The notes: a model not told the origin generated them from the sequence alone. A stretch of 35,420 nt of DNA from JALSRD01 sp964476595 (GCA_964476595.1 CAYZCL010000117.1:1-35420), one strand, 5' to 3'; counted from the first letter of the stretch, positions 1 through 8,899 are shown. Translations and numbers: made by a program.

Positions 1-1817
<1,817 letters not shown>

Positions 1818-1976
1818 CCGCAGGCCACGAAGGCACAAAGGCATGAAGTTTCAGGAAACGGACGGGGCTGCCCAAAAGCTTTTCCGCCGGTGGTTCGACG
1901 TCTGCCCGGCTCTCGCCTTTCCCGTAAATACCGGCTTGTCGATCACCGGCGATCAGCCGCCTCCCCTGTAGAAAAG

Positions 1977-2013
1977 AAAGGGGCTTCAAGGCTGCCTATA
2001 GGCTCCCCCCTTT
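1977..2013 (-). terminator. Hairpin terminator after the IscU-like gene
   Basis: AAAGGGG (1977-1983) pairs with CCCCTTT (2007-2013); the loop contains the small palindrome GCCTATAGGC. Read leftward, the stem is followed by CTTTTC, a U-rich tail, about 35 nt after the stop of the scaffold gene. Read rightward it may also help end aconitase transcripts, but no clean T-run follows on that side. Confidence 0.5.
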
Positions 2014-2047
2014 GCCTTCTGCTTTTGCCCGGCTGCGCTTGACCCTT

Positions 2048-2467
2048 TCAAGAGTACAGCTTTTTCCAGGGTTCACGCTGCCGCTCCCGGCAGCTGGCCA
2101 GGGCCAGGTAGAATGCGCCCACGGCCAGCTCGGCGCAGTGGTGATTCTCGGCAGGCAGGGTCTCGAGAAAATCGATGACCGCCTCCACCGTGATCTCCCA
2201 AGCTTCCGCCAGCGTCCGTCCCTCGGCCAGATGGGCCACGGTGTTGGCGCAGGCATTGGTGTTGCGGCAGCCGTGGACGATGAAATTCACCCACTGGATA
2301 CGGTCACCGCGCAGGGTGATGAAGTATTCCACCGTATCGCCACAATCGCCAGTCTTACGCCCGTGACCGTCGGGATGCTCGAGCACTTCGTGCCGGTCGG
2401 TGCGGAAGGCCATTTCCAAGTAGTGCAGGGAGTGATCCTGCCAGAAGTCGAAAGTTTTCTCACCCAT
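2048..2467 (-). CDS. Stand-alone IscU/NifU-N-like iron-sulfur cluster scaffold protein
   Basis: A 139-residue protein of the IscU / NifU N-terminal family, which holds nascent Fe-S clusters before transfer to apo-proteins. Counted from ATG at 2467, the three scaffold cysteines are C42 (in GDCGDTVEY, with the following Asp that tunes cluster release), C67 (in HGCRNTNAC) and C111 (in NHHCAEL). C73 is an additional cysteine six residues after the second ligand. A TTG nine bases upstream is an alternative start, but the ATG is preceded by TTGGGAAAA and fits the family better. No cysteine desulfurase, HscA/B or ferredoxin gene is adjacent, so it is not in a standard isc operon. The 5' side is a long non-coding region with a sigma54-type promoter. 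Family assignment is solid; its client is unknown. Confidence 0.85.
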   Translation of the reverse strand: MGEKTFDFWQDHSLHYLEMAFRTDRHEVLEHPDGHGRKTGDCGDTVEYFITLRGDRIQWVNFIVHGCRNTNACANTVAHLAEGRTLAEAWEITVEAVIDFLETLPAENHHCAELAVGAFYLALASCRERQREPWKKLYS

Positions 2468-2576
2468 TTTTCCCAATCAGCAAAAAAATTCCTGTTCGTA
2501 TGAATACGATCTCCAGATCCCTGCAGACACGGCCAAACCCTTCTCGCTGTGCCGGCCATCCGCTCATAAACCTAAA

Positions 2577-2607
2577 ACGGCCTCCTGGCATGTTACCGGG
2601 AGACCGT
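2577..2607 (-). terminator. Stem-loop in the leader of the IscU-like gene
   Basis: In leftward RNA, ACGGUCUCCCGG pairs with CCAGGAGGCCGU around a 7-nt loop: eleven pairs including one G.U, and one C.A mismatch. It is followed by UUUUAGG. It lies about 40 nt after the predicted sigma54 start and 110 nt before the scaffold gene, so it could be an attenuator or a processing structure. The U-tract is short. Confidence 0.35.
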
Positions 2608-2624
2608 CAAGGAGGAAAAAAAAG

Positions 2625-2735
2625 ATGAAAAAATTATCAGGTACCATTAAAGCATTGCAATTACCTTGCCAAACACCGATATTGTTTCCTTGTTTTTTTC
2701 TAAATCCATTTTTATCCAGTGATTTCCATGGGTAA
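2625..2735 (+). CDS. Possible 36-residue small protein
   Basis: ATG at 2625 is preceded by a full AAGGAGG (2609-2615) with 9-nt spacing, a seven-base match to the anti-Shine-Dalgarno sequence, and the frame runs to TAA at 2733. The peptide begins MKKLSGTIKALQLP and has a hydrophobic, Phe-rich middle (ILFPCFFLNPFL). I do not recognise it. It runs opposite to, and overlaps, the sigma54-type promoter at 2656-2671, and no good promoter is visible upstream. It may be chance in an AT-rich patch. Confidence 0.22.
   Translation: MKKLSGTIKALQLPCQTPILFPCFFLNPFLSSDFHG
2656..2671 (-). promoter_or_regulatory. Sigma54-type (-24/-12) promoter for the IscU-like gene
   Basis: On the minus strand the site reads TGGCAAGGTAATTGCA. 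Against the RpoN consensus TGGCACGnnnnTTGCW it differs only at the C after TGGCA. The GG and GC dinucleotides are correctly spaced (-24 at 2669, -12 at 2657), predicting a start near 2645 and a leader of roughly 175 nt before the scaffold gene. Confidence 0.6.
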
Positions 2736-2880
2736 TCGATCTGACAGCCTCCCACCCGCTCTCGGCCGGTCCTTTTCGCCGACGAGTTCCTCCCGCCCGT
2801 TTGTTCACAAAATTTAACCTTTCGGGCGGATTGCAAAATAATGTCCTGTTATATAAAGCGATTTTTCAAAGAGGCGCTTT

Positions 2881-2896
2881 GTTCAAAATTTTGAAC
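2881..2896. promoter_or_regulatory. 16-bp palindrome, copy 1 (probable activator site)
   Basis: GTTCAAAATTTTGAAC is a perfect palindrome, centred about 244 bp upstream of the predicted sigma54 start near 2645, a normal distance for an enhancer-binding-protein site. Outside the 16 bp it is followed by CGCC, as is copy 2. Confidence 0.55.
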
Positions 2897-2920
2897 CGCC
2901 ATTTCCCCACCGACCTCATT

Positions 2921-2935
2921 GCATGTCAATCATGC
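2921..2935. repeat. Short inverted repeat GCATG-N5-CATGC
   Basis: GCATG (2921-2925) and CATGC (2931-2935) are separated by TCAAT. It sits midway between the two 16-bp palindromes. It may be a separate operator or chance. Confidence 0.25.
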
Positions 2936-2956
2936 GAATTTACACAATATCGTATG

Positions 2957-2972
2957 GTTCAAAATTTTGAAC
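2957..2972. promoter_or_regulatory. 16-bp palindrome, copy 2 (probable activator site)
   Basis: An exact second copy of GTTCAAAATTTTGAAC, 76 bp centre-to-centre from copy 1, again followed by CGCC. Two identical 16-mers this close in non-coding DNA are most simply read as a tandem protein-binding site. Confidence 0.55.
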
Positions 2973-3051
2973 CGCCTCTCTTTCCAGCCTTCCGTGGGGG
3001 TCGTTTTCCCGCCGCGGGGAGACACCACCACGGTTCCGATAAAGACCGCCT

Positions 3052-3495
3052 TCACGGCCGGCGGCCGGCCTTCCGGCGCTGAAAGGCCGCCCGTTCAGCG
3101 GCCAGTTCGTCCAGCAGCCTGGACACCGGCCAGTTTTCCGATGTGGGGGTCAGGGTGGCCCACAGCTGCTCGGGGAGCCCCTGCCGGCGATAGGCGGAGA
3201 TGATCGCGTGCAGCTCTGTTTCGGTGATGCCCGAGAGCACCACCGCACGGCGCCCGGCCGGCGGCCGCCCCCGTCCGCTGCGGTCCGCCAGGGACAGAAT
3301 CTCTCCCAGGGGATGGTTCAGCTGTTCTTCGGTGAGGAAAACCACCGGCAGATCAGACAAATGCACCTCTTCCAACAGCGCCAGGAAGGCGCGCTGGTCG
3401 TCCGGCCCGTAGCCGCACACCAGCACCCTGCGGGGGCCGTACATGGTCCTGTCGCTGCGGGTCACTTTCTGAAAAGTGCCGTCGTTGTCATTCAT
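3052..3495 (-). CDS. DUF3783 domain protein
   Basis: A 147-residue protein counted from ATG at 3495 (MNDNDGTF). The frame stays open further upstream, but that part is low-complexity and Arg/Pro-rich. The C-terminal half matches the DUF3783 pattern: AVVLSGITETELHAII, then LWATLTPTSENWPVSRLLDE, with the typical TPTxxNW core. The N-terminal half (MYGPRRVLVCGYGPDDQ onward) resembles the small receiver-like front part of these proteins. Function is unknown; the family is common in Desulfobacterota and Clostridia. The ATG lacks a strong ribosome site; ATG at MYGPRR, with AGG close upstream, is the alternative. Confidence 0.7.
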   Translation of the reverse strand: MNDNDGTFQKVTRSDRTMYGPRRVLVCGYGPDDQRAFLALLEEVHLSDLPVVFLTEEQLNHPLGEILSLADRSGRGRPPAGRRAVVLSGITETELHAIISAYRRQGLPEQLWATLTPTSENWPVSRLLDELAAERAAFQRRKAGRRP

Positions 3496-3699
3496 AATAT
3501 AAGGTATCGGCTTTCGCTTGTCGGTTGTCGGTTCGCCGGACCGGTGACATCCATAGTATACCCGGGGCCCGGAATCAAGGCTCGACCGAAGCCGCGATGC
3601 CGCGGCAGTCGCAGGCAGCCCGACCCGCCGGGGTGGACAGGCGTCGTCTGCGCTCCGGGAGCCCCGGCGGGGATGCGCCGGCTGCAATACGGATTGGGC

Positions 3700-3729
3700 T
3701 TGACGGCATGTCGGCGGCAACGGTATGAT
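3700..3729 (+). promoter_or_regulatory. Sigma70-type promoter for the zinc-ribbon/Nudix genes
   Basis: TTGACG (3700-3705), an 18-bp spacer, then TATGAT (3724-3729), 35 nt before the ATG at 3765. It lies in the 269-bp gap between divergent genes, which otherwise shows only a TTGTCGG tandem pair at 3518-3531. Confidence 0.5.
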
Positions 3730-3764
3730 GACACTCCGTAACACAAGCATAGAGGAAAAGCAAA

Positions 3765-3971
3765 ATGGGCGAGAAAAAGAAATACGAATGCCACAAGTGC
3801 GGACGCCACGTGGAGGCCGACGCGGATGAGGCGGGCGTGCCTGAGTGCTGCGGGGCCCTCATGACGCTGGTCGACCGACTGCCGGCCTGCGGCCTGTCAT
3901 CCACCGCGGAACACAGCCGTTCTTTCGAAGACGAGGGGCCTTGTGATGACGGACGGGGCGGCAACCTCTGA
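3765..3971 (+). CDS. Small zinc-ribbon-like protein
   Basis: A 68-residue protein. AGAGGAAAAGC precedes the ATG. C9-x2-C12 (ECHKCG) and C28-C29 (PECCGALM) form a rubredoxin or zinc-ribbon-like knuckle, with further cysteines at 42 and 59. Small proteins with this ECxxCG...PECCGxxM pattern are frequent in sulfate reducers and bind a single metal; no enzymatic role is known to me. The 3' end overlaps the start of the Nudix gene by 26 bp, indicating translational coupling. The metal (Zn or Fe) cannot be decided from sequence. Confidence 0.7.
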   Translation: MGEKKKYECHKCGRHVEADADEAGVPECCGALMTLVDRLPACGLSSTAEHSRSFEDEGPCDDGRGGNL

Positions 3972-4431
3972 AGACAAACGGCCCGGCCGCGTTCGCCACC
4001 CCCCCTCCGGCGCCTACCCGGATCACCCGCGGGTGGCCGTGGGGGCCGTGGTCTTCAAAGACGGACGGGTGCTGCTGGTGCGCCGCGGACAGCCGCCCGC
4101 CGAGGGGTTGTGGGCCATTCCGGGCGGCAGTGTGCTGCTGGGAGAAACGCTGCAGCAGGCCGCCGAACGCGAAATCCTGGAGGAGACCGGGATTCGCATC
4201 ACCGCCGGAGAGCCGGTGCTGACTTTCGATGTGGTGCAGAGAGACGCGAACGGGCGCGTTCGCTTCCACTACGTGATCGTGGACCTGGACGCCCGGTACG
4301 ACGGGGGGCGGCCCCGCGCCGGAGACGACGCCCTGGAGGCCCGCTGGATCTCGCAGGACCGGATCGGGCACCTGCCGGTCAGCGCCACCACCCGGAAACT
4401 GCTCAGGGAACGCTACGCCTTCGGCTGCTGA
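3946..4431 (+). CDS. Nudix hydrolase
   Basis: A 161-residue cytoplasmic pyrophosphohydrolase. The Nudix box is complete at residues 61-83: G61-x5-E67, then R75-E76-I-L-E79-E80-T-G82-I, the Mg-binding catalytic helix. The N-terminal beta strand AVGAVVFKDGRVLLVRRG and the WAIPGG lead-in resemble the ADP-ribose pyrophosphatase / MutT-like group, but the substrate is not predictable. ATG at 3946 is preferred because GAGGGG ends 7 nt before it; a GTG directly upstream is also possible. It overlaps the zinc-ribbon gene and is followed after 71 nt by the methyltransferase, so the three are probably one operon. Confidence 0.9.
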   Translation: MTDGAATSEDKRPGRVRHPPSGAYPDHPRVAVGAVVFKDGRVLLVRRGQPPAEGLWAIPGGSVLLGETLQQAAEREILEETGIRITAGEPVLTFDVVQRDANGRVRFHYVIVDLDARYDGGRPRAGDDALEARWISQDRIGHLPVSATTRKLLRERYAFGC

Positions 4432-4502
4432 CCCCGCACCGCCCGGCGCGGGACGACTCCGCCGCCGGACGGCGCCTGCAGCCGGGGATCACCGAGACCA
4501 CC

Positions 4503-5063
4503 ATGAACCGCGACCGCCGCAAGTGGAACGCCAAACACCTGGACCGCGTGGGCCCCGACACGCCTTCGCCCATCGTCAAGCGCTTTGCCGACACCGCGGC
4601 CCGGGGAAGGGCGCTGGATATCGCCGCCGGCAGGGGACGCAACGCCCTCTACCTGGCCCGCAGGGGGTTTACCGTCGACGCCGTGGACATCTCCGACGAG
4701 GGGCTGCGCTTCATGGCCGGCAGGCATCCGGCGGTACACCCCGTCTGCGCCGACCTGAACCGCTTCGACATCCCCGAAAACCGCTACCGGCTGATCGTCA
4801 ACATCCGCTACCTCAACCGCCGCCTGTTTCCCCACATCGTCCGGGGCCTGTGCACCGGTGGTGTGCTCATCTTCGAAACGTTTCTTGAAAGCGACCGGCC
4901 CACGAACCGCAGCCCCACCTGCCGTGACCACCTGCTGCGCTCCAACGAATTGCTGCACGCGTTCCTTTCGCTCAACATCCGCTACTACGAGGAGCACCTG
5001 TCGCGCCGCGGGAACCGTCCCGCCATGGTGGCCTCCCTGGTGGCCGCCAGGCAGCCTTTCTGA
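4503..5063 (+). CDS. Class I SAM-dependent methyltransferase (TehB-like)
   Basis: A 186-residue Rossmann-fold methyltransferase. Motif I is at residues 38-51 (ALDIAAGRGRNALYLA), followed by the acidic end of strand 2 (VDAVDIS) that contacts SAM ribose. The spacing and the GRGRNALYLA wording resemble the TehB / tellurite-resistance methyltransferase group. The longer open frame upstream is only a shadow of the Nudix gene, so the start was set at ATG 4503 (MNRDRRKWN). The substrate is unknown. Confidence 0.8.
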   Translation: MNRDRRKWNAKHLDRVGPDTPSPIVKRFADTAARGRALDIAAGRGRNALYLARRGFTVDAVDISDEGLRFMAGRHPAVHPVCADLNRFDIPENRYRLIVNIRYLNRRLFPHIVRGLCTGGVLIFETFLESDRPTNRSPTCRDHLLRSNELLHAFLSLNIRYYEEHLSRRGNRPAMVASLVAARQPF

Positions 5064-5115
5064 AACCGGCCGCCGCCCGGAGGCGGTCCCGCCCAGGGCG
5101 TCCGGCCCGATTTTA

Positions 5116-5144
5116 TTGACAGGCCACCGGAGCTCCCCTATAGT
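5116..5144 (+). promoter_or_regulatory. Strong sigma70-type promoter for the ferritin-like gene
   Basis: TTGACA (5116-5121), a 17-bp spacer and TATAGT (5139-5144), about 43 nt before the ATG at 5187. This is the closest match to the sigma70 consensus in the window. Confidence 0.65.
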
Positions 5145-5186
5145 TGCGCTTCAAAGGACCACCGAGCGTCCATTCAGGAGGAGACC

Positions 5187-5687
5187 ATGACCGATTCCGC
5201 TGTTCTCGATATCCTCAAACGCGCCATCCTGCTGGAAAAGCGCGGCTATGCCTTCTACCGCCAGGCGGCCGACCAGGCCACCGGCAAAGCCGTCAAGGAT
5301 TTCTTCGACATGATGGCCCGCGAGGAGACCAGCCATGTCCAGATTCTCTCGGAGCAGTACAAAGCCTACATGGAAACCGGCCATTTCAAGGCCGCCGGCC
5401 ACGAGCGCGAGGTGGGCAATGTCTCCAAAGAAGTGCTGACCCGCGAGATCAAGAACAAGATCTCGGCCGCCGGGTTCGAGGCCGGCGCCATTTCCGCGGC
5501 CATGGCCATGGAACAGCGCGCCATCTCCCTGTACAGCCAACGGGCCCGGGAGGCCGACGATCCCGAGGAAAAGGCGCTGTACCAGTGGCTGGCCGAGTGG
5601 GAGGGAGATCACCTCCGTTGGCTTTCCGATCTGGACCGTGAATTGACCGAAAAGGTGTGGAACGACAACCAGTTCTGGCCTTTCTGA
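5187..5687 (+). CDS. Ferritin-like di-iron protein (rubrerythrin/erythrin family)
   Basis: A 166-residue four-helix-bundle protein. The di-iron ligands fit the rubrerythrin pattern: E17 in helix 1, E47-x2-H50 (EETSH) in helix 2, E109 (AMAMEQRA) in helix 3 and E139-x2-H142 (EWEGDH) in helix 4. There is no C-terminal rubredoxin domain, unlike classic rubrerythrin. Such proteins reduce peroxide or handle iron in anaerobes. AGGAGGAG stands 5 nt before the ATG, and the gene has its own strong promoter, so it is likely monocistronic and well expressed. Peroxidase versus iron-storage role is undecided. Confidence 0.85.
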   Translation: MTDSAVLDILKRAILLEKRGYAFYRQAADQATGKAVKDFFDMMAREETSHVQILSEQYKAYMETGHFKAAGHEREVGNVSKEVLTREIKNKISAAGFEAGAISAAMAMEQRAISLYSQRAREADDPEEKALYQWLAEWEGDHLRWLSDLDRELTEKVWNDNQFWPF

Positions 5688-5721
5688 GAATAGCCGTCAG
5701 CGGCCCGCTGACAACGGAAGC

Positions 5722-5811
5722 CATCGGGTGTCGGGCATCCGCGGCCGGTTCTGGTTTGCCGGGCAGGGGCCTGTGAAGGCATTTGCACTGGATTTCACCC
5801 GACACCGGATG
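5722..5811 (+). promoter_or_regulatory. Long inverted repeat in the leader of the nucleoside transporter
   Basis: CATCGGGTGTCGGG (5722-5735) is complementary at 13 of 14 positions to CCCGACACCGGATG (5798-5811), enclosing 62 nt that can form inner stems. The closing arm is followed by GGCCGATACC and a T5 run, just before the ATG at 5838. It may be an attenuator or metabolite-sensing leader; it does not match a riboswitch class I know. A smaller hairpin, GTCAGCG-GCC-CGCTGAC, lies upstream at 5696-5712. Confidence 0.35.
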
Positions 5812-5837
5812 GCCGATACCTTTTTCGGGAGACCGCC

Positions 5838-7079
5838 ATGCTCCGTAGCCTGGCAGGGTTGCTATGTTTTGCGGCGCTGGCCTGGTGCTTCAGCGAAAAC
5901 CGGCGGAAAATCCGCCTGCCCCTGGTGGCGTGCGGCCTGCTGATGCAGGTGGCACTGGCCTTCATCCTGCTGCGGGTGCCTTTTTTCCGGGGGCTTTTCC
6001 TGGCGCTCAATCGTGCCGTGATGATGCTTGAGGCGTCCACGCGCGCCGGCACCAGCTTGGTTTTCGGGTACCTGGGCGGCGGCCCCCTCCCCTTCGAGGC
6101 CAGGCATCCAGGGGCCGACTTCATCCTGGCGTTCCGCGCGCTGCCGCTGGTGATCGTCATCAGCGCCCTGTCGGCCCTCTTCTTCTACTGGAAAATCCTG
6201 CCGCTGGTGGTGCGCGGCTTCTCCTGGCTGCTGGAGCGCTCCATGGGGCTGGGCGGCGCCGAGGGCTTGGGCGTTTCGGCCAACATTTTCGTGGGCATGG
6301 TGGAGTCCCCGCTGTTTATCCGCCCCTACCTGGAACAGATGACGCGCAGCGAACTCTTCGCCCTGATGACGTCGGGCATGGCCACCATCGCCGGTACGGT
6401 CATGGTGCTGTATGCCAACATCCTCGGCAGCCGCATTCCCGACATTATGGGCCACATCCTGACGGCCTCCATCATCAGCGTGCCGGCCGCCGTGACCGTG
6501 GCCAGGATCATGATTCCCGCCGAGGGATCGCCCACGGCCGGCCGCCTGCAGGCCGCCGAACCGGCCCTCAACGCCATGGACGCCATCACCCGGGGCACCC
6601 TTCAGGGCGTTCAGCTGCTGATCAACATCGTGGCCATGCTGATCGTGCTGGTGGCCCTGGTGCACCTGGTCAACCTCCTGCTGGCCCTGCTGCCGCCGGT
6701 CGGGCGGAGCCCCCTGACCCTGCAACGCATCCTGGGCGTGCTTATGGCGCCCGTGGTGTGGCTCATGGGGGTTCCCTGGGCCGAGGCCCACACGGCCGGC
6801 GCGCTGATGGGCACCAAGACTATCCTCAACGAGTTCATCGCCTACCTCGACATGAGCCACCTGCCACCCGGGTCCCTGAGCCCGCGCAGCCTGCTGATCA
6901 TGACCTACGCCATGTGCGGCTTCGCCAATCCGGGCAGCCTAGGCATCATGATCGGCGGCATGGGCACCATGGCCCCCAGCCGGCGCGACGAAATCGTCTC
7001 GTTGGGCCTGCGCTCCATCCTGGCCGGCACCCTGGCCACCTGCATGACCGGGGCCGTGGTGGGGCTGCTGGTGCCCTGA
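5838..7079 (+). CDS. NupC/CNT-family nucleoside transporter
   Basis: A 413-residue inner-membrane concentrative nucleoside transporter, driven by H+ or Na+. Family landmarks in order: the gate/nucleoside-recognition region, ANIFVGMVESPLFIRPYL (CNT motif IFxGxxEAPLLxRPY), MTSGMATIAGTVMVLYA, NEFIAYL near residue 333, and MCGFANPGSLGIMIGGMG near residue 360. Length is close to E. coli NupC (400). In the first motif Met replaces the usual Gln of GQTEAP, which may alter specificity. ATG at 5838 follows GGGAGACCGCC. The leader has an unusual inverted repeat. Confidence 0.9.
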   Translation: MLRSLAGLLCFAALAWCFSENRRKIRLPLVACGLLMQVALAFILLRVPFFRGLFLALNRAVMMLEASTRAGTSLVFGYLGGGPLPFEARHPGADFILAFRALPLVIVISALSALFFYWKILPLVVRGFSWLLERSMGLGGAEGLGVSANIFVGMVESPLFIRPYLEQMTRSELFALMTSGMATIAGTVMVLYANILGSRIPDIMGHILTASIISVPAAVTVARIMIPAEGSPTAGRLQAAEPALNAMDAITRGTLQGVQLLINIVAMLIVLVALVHLVNLLLALLPPVGRSPLTLQRILGVLMAPVVWLMGVPWAEAHTAGALMGTKTILNEFIAYLDMSHLPPGSLSPRSLLIMTYAMCGFANPGSLGIMIGGMGTMAPSRRDEIVSLGLRSILAGTLATCMTGAVVGLLVP

Positions 7080-7244
7080 GAGACCGTTACCCGCTTCCCG
7101 AAAAAATCCATTTAATTTTTCATCATTTCAGGACGATATTAGAAACAGTAACGGGAAACGAGCGCCCTTCCGGAGGCGGGCCCGTCACCGGCCCCCGGCG
7201 GGGGTGACGTTGCCGGGCCACAATCACTAGCAGGAGGCCACTCG

Positions 7245-7724
7245 TTGACAACCTCTTATCTAACCGGTATGATTAAGGAAAAAGTGACACGCTACTCCGA
7301 AACCCTTGCAGCGGCAGGTATTCTGATGGGTCATGGTGCCACGCCCAGCCTCTCCTCCGAAAGGCGGTCCGAGCCACGCACACTGCTGGAGCGGTACTAC
7401 AGCGTCGAATTTGCCTTCAATGAACAGGGCCCCGTGTACCAGTTCAAACTGCGCAACGTCTCTTCCAGCGGCATGTGTATCCTGGTGCGGGAGAACTCGG
7501 CCGTCATGCGGCAGCTGCAGGTGGGAGACGTTTTGGACATGCGCTATTGCTCGCCGGAAAATCCCGTTCCCGCTCAGGCCATCAAAACCCGAATCCGGCA
7601 CATCACCCAGGATGAAGAGGGTCGCTTCCGGGATCACTACCTGGTCGGCCTATCCATCGTGGAGGGACAGAAACAGGAGTCCCCCGAGAGCCGCAACGGC
7701 GGCGCTGCCTACAAAGAGCACTGA
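7245..7724 (+). CDS. PilZ-domain protein
   Basis: A 159-residue protein with one PilZ domain, the common c-di-GMP receptor module. The binding signature is present: R41-x3-R45 (RRSEPR) and N71-x-S-x2-G76 (NVSSSG). The start is TTG at 7245 because AGGAGG (7232-7237) lies exactly 7 nt upstream; ATG at 7269 is less well supported. No output domain is fused, so it probably acts by binding a partner. The last 75 bp overlap the 3' end of the convergent MFS gene. A GGDEF protein is encoded about 7 kb downstream, but no direct link can be claimed. Confidence 0.85.
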   Translation: MTTSYLTGMIKEKVTRYSETLAAAGILMGHGATPSLSSERRSEPRTLLERYYSVEFAFNEQGPVYQFKLRNVSSSGMCILVRENSAVMRQLQVGDVLDMRYCSPENPVPAQAIKTRIRHITQDEEGRFRDHYLVGLSIVEGQKQESPESRNGGAAYKEH

Positions 7725-8810
7725 GGCGCCGACGCTTTCGAACAGCCAGCCGTCGACGAAAAACCCCACCATCAACCCCAGTCCGTAGCTCACGGCATTG
7801 TTGACCGCCTGTCCCACGGTCTTGGCGGCCGTCGGTGCCAGCCGGTCGATGTACAGGATGCAGGCCATGTGGAAAGTGCCGTAGGAAAAAGCGTGCAGCA
7901 GCTGGGCGAACACGATGGCGAAAGGGGCGGCCGCCACGGCCATGATGCCCCACCGCAGGGCCGCCGCGGCAAAGGAAAAGGCGATAATGCGCGGCGGGTT
8001 GAAGCGCCGGAAGATGCGTTCGGACTGCAGCATCACCACGATTTCGGCCGTCACCGCCAGTGCCCAGCTCAGTCCGATGAAAGTCCCCGAATAGCCAAGA
8101 TTTTCCAGGTGAATGGAAAAAAAGCCGTAGTACATGCCGTGACTGGCGAGCATCAGGAAGGCACACACCAGAAAAAGCGCCACCCGGCGATTGAACAGCT
8201 CGCCGATGCCCCCGCCTCCGCCGGCTCCCCGCGCGCCGGCAACGCCCTCCGGCATACCGACGGCGGTGACGGCCTGCAGCAGCAAACCCGCCAATACCAG
8301 TGAAACCACGATACCGGCCGATGTCAGGCTGATCACCTTTCCCAGCACCAGCACCACCGTGATGAAGCTGATGGAGCCCCAGACGCGGGTGCGCCCGTAA
8401 CGTCCGCGGTCATCACCCAACTCCTCCATGGTGAAAGCTTCCAGGAAGGAGATGAGGGGCGCGTAGAAAACACCGTGCAGAACGCCGATGACCAGCATTG
8501 CCCAGAAGCTGCGGGTCAGCAGGAAACCGGCCCAGATCGCGGCGCTGGCGAAGCTGCAGAAAATGTAAATGGGCCTGCGGAGCCGGAATCGGTCCGCCAG
8601 CAGTCCCCATATCAGCGGGAAAACCACCAGGGTAACGGTGCGCGCGGCCGACATGGCGCCGATCTGGGGACCGCTGAAATCGATGTGGTAGCAGTAGAGA
8701 TTGAAAAAAGGGAGGTAAATGCCCATTACTCCGAAATAGATGAAGTACTGGGCATTGAGGATCAGCCGTCGGCTGGCACCGGGAGCACCCATGGCGCCTT
8801 CATACGGCAT
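7650..8810 (-). CDS. MFS transporter (HcaT/MFS_1-like)
   Basis: A 386-residue major facilitator protein with about twelve hydrophobic segments. The motif GRTRVWGSISF after helix 4 and the loop LLADRFRLRRP between helices 2 and 3 (DRxxRR form of motif A) are typical of the HcaT/NupG/LacY-like branch. Substrates in this branch include aromatic acids, nucleosides and sugars; none can be assigned here. It ends within the PilZ gene (convergent overlap), so transcription of either gene produces antisense RNA to the other's tail. The start was taken as ATG at 8810 (MPYEGAMG); ATG six codons later is also possible. Confidence 0.85.
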   Translation of the reverse strand: MPYEGAMGAPGASRRLILNAQYFIYFGVMGIYLPFFNLYCYHIDFSGPQIGAMSAARTVTLVVFPLIWGLLADRFRLRRPIYIFCSFASAAIWAGFLLTRSFWAMLVIGVLHGVFYAPLISFLEAFTMEELGDDRGRYGRTRVWGSISFITVVLVLGKVISLTSAGIVVSLVLAGLLLQAVTAVGMPEGVAGARGAGGGGGIGELFNRRVALFLVCAFLMLASHGMYYGFFSIHLENLGYSGTFIGLSWALAVTAEIVVMLQSERIFRRFNPPRIIAFSFAAAALRWGIMAVAAAPFAIVFAQLLHAFSYGTFHMACILYIDRLAPTAAKTVGQAVNNAVSYGLGLMVGFFVDGWLFESVGASVLFVGSAAVAALGGLLFLSLHDG

Positions 8811-8899
8811 GTGGGCGCAAAAGGCAATCGAACGGTCGGGTATCCGCCGTCAGCAGCCGACGCTCCGCGCTGCCGGACCGCGGACACCCGCCACATCGC

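Larger units (their letters stand above)
2468..3051. other. 584-bp intergenic regulatory region
   Basis: No convincing long gene is present, and the middle is clearly more AT-rich than the flanks. From right to left it holds two identical 16-bp palindromes (2957-2972 and 2881-2896), a smaller inverted repeat between them (2921-2935), a -24/-12 promoter pointing left (2656-2671) and a stem-loop (2577-2607), ending at the scaffold gene start. A possible 36-residue rightward ORF (2625-2735) overlaps the promoter. The two longer ORFs here (leftward 2564-2836, rightward 2801-3082) lack family resemblance and ribosome sites. Confidence 0.7.

Noticed and set aside
2564..2836. 90-residue leftward ORF in the same intergenic region
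   Set aside because: Starts upstream of the sigma54-type promoter, has no ribosome site, and reads through the stem-loop without resembling any family.
2801..3082. 93-residue rightward ORF over the palindromes
   Set aside because: It translates the two palindromic repeats (FKILNR, QNFEPP), has no ribosome site and no family resemblance; the DNA is better explained as regulatory.
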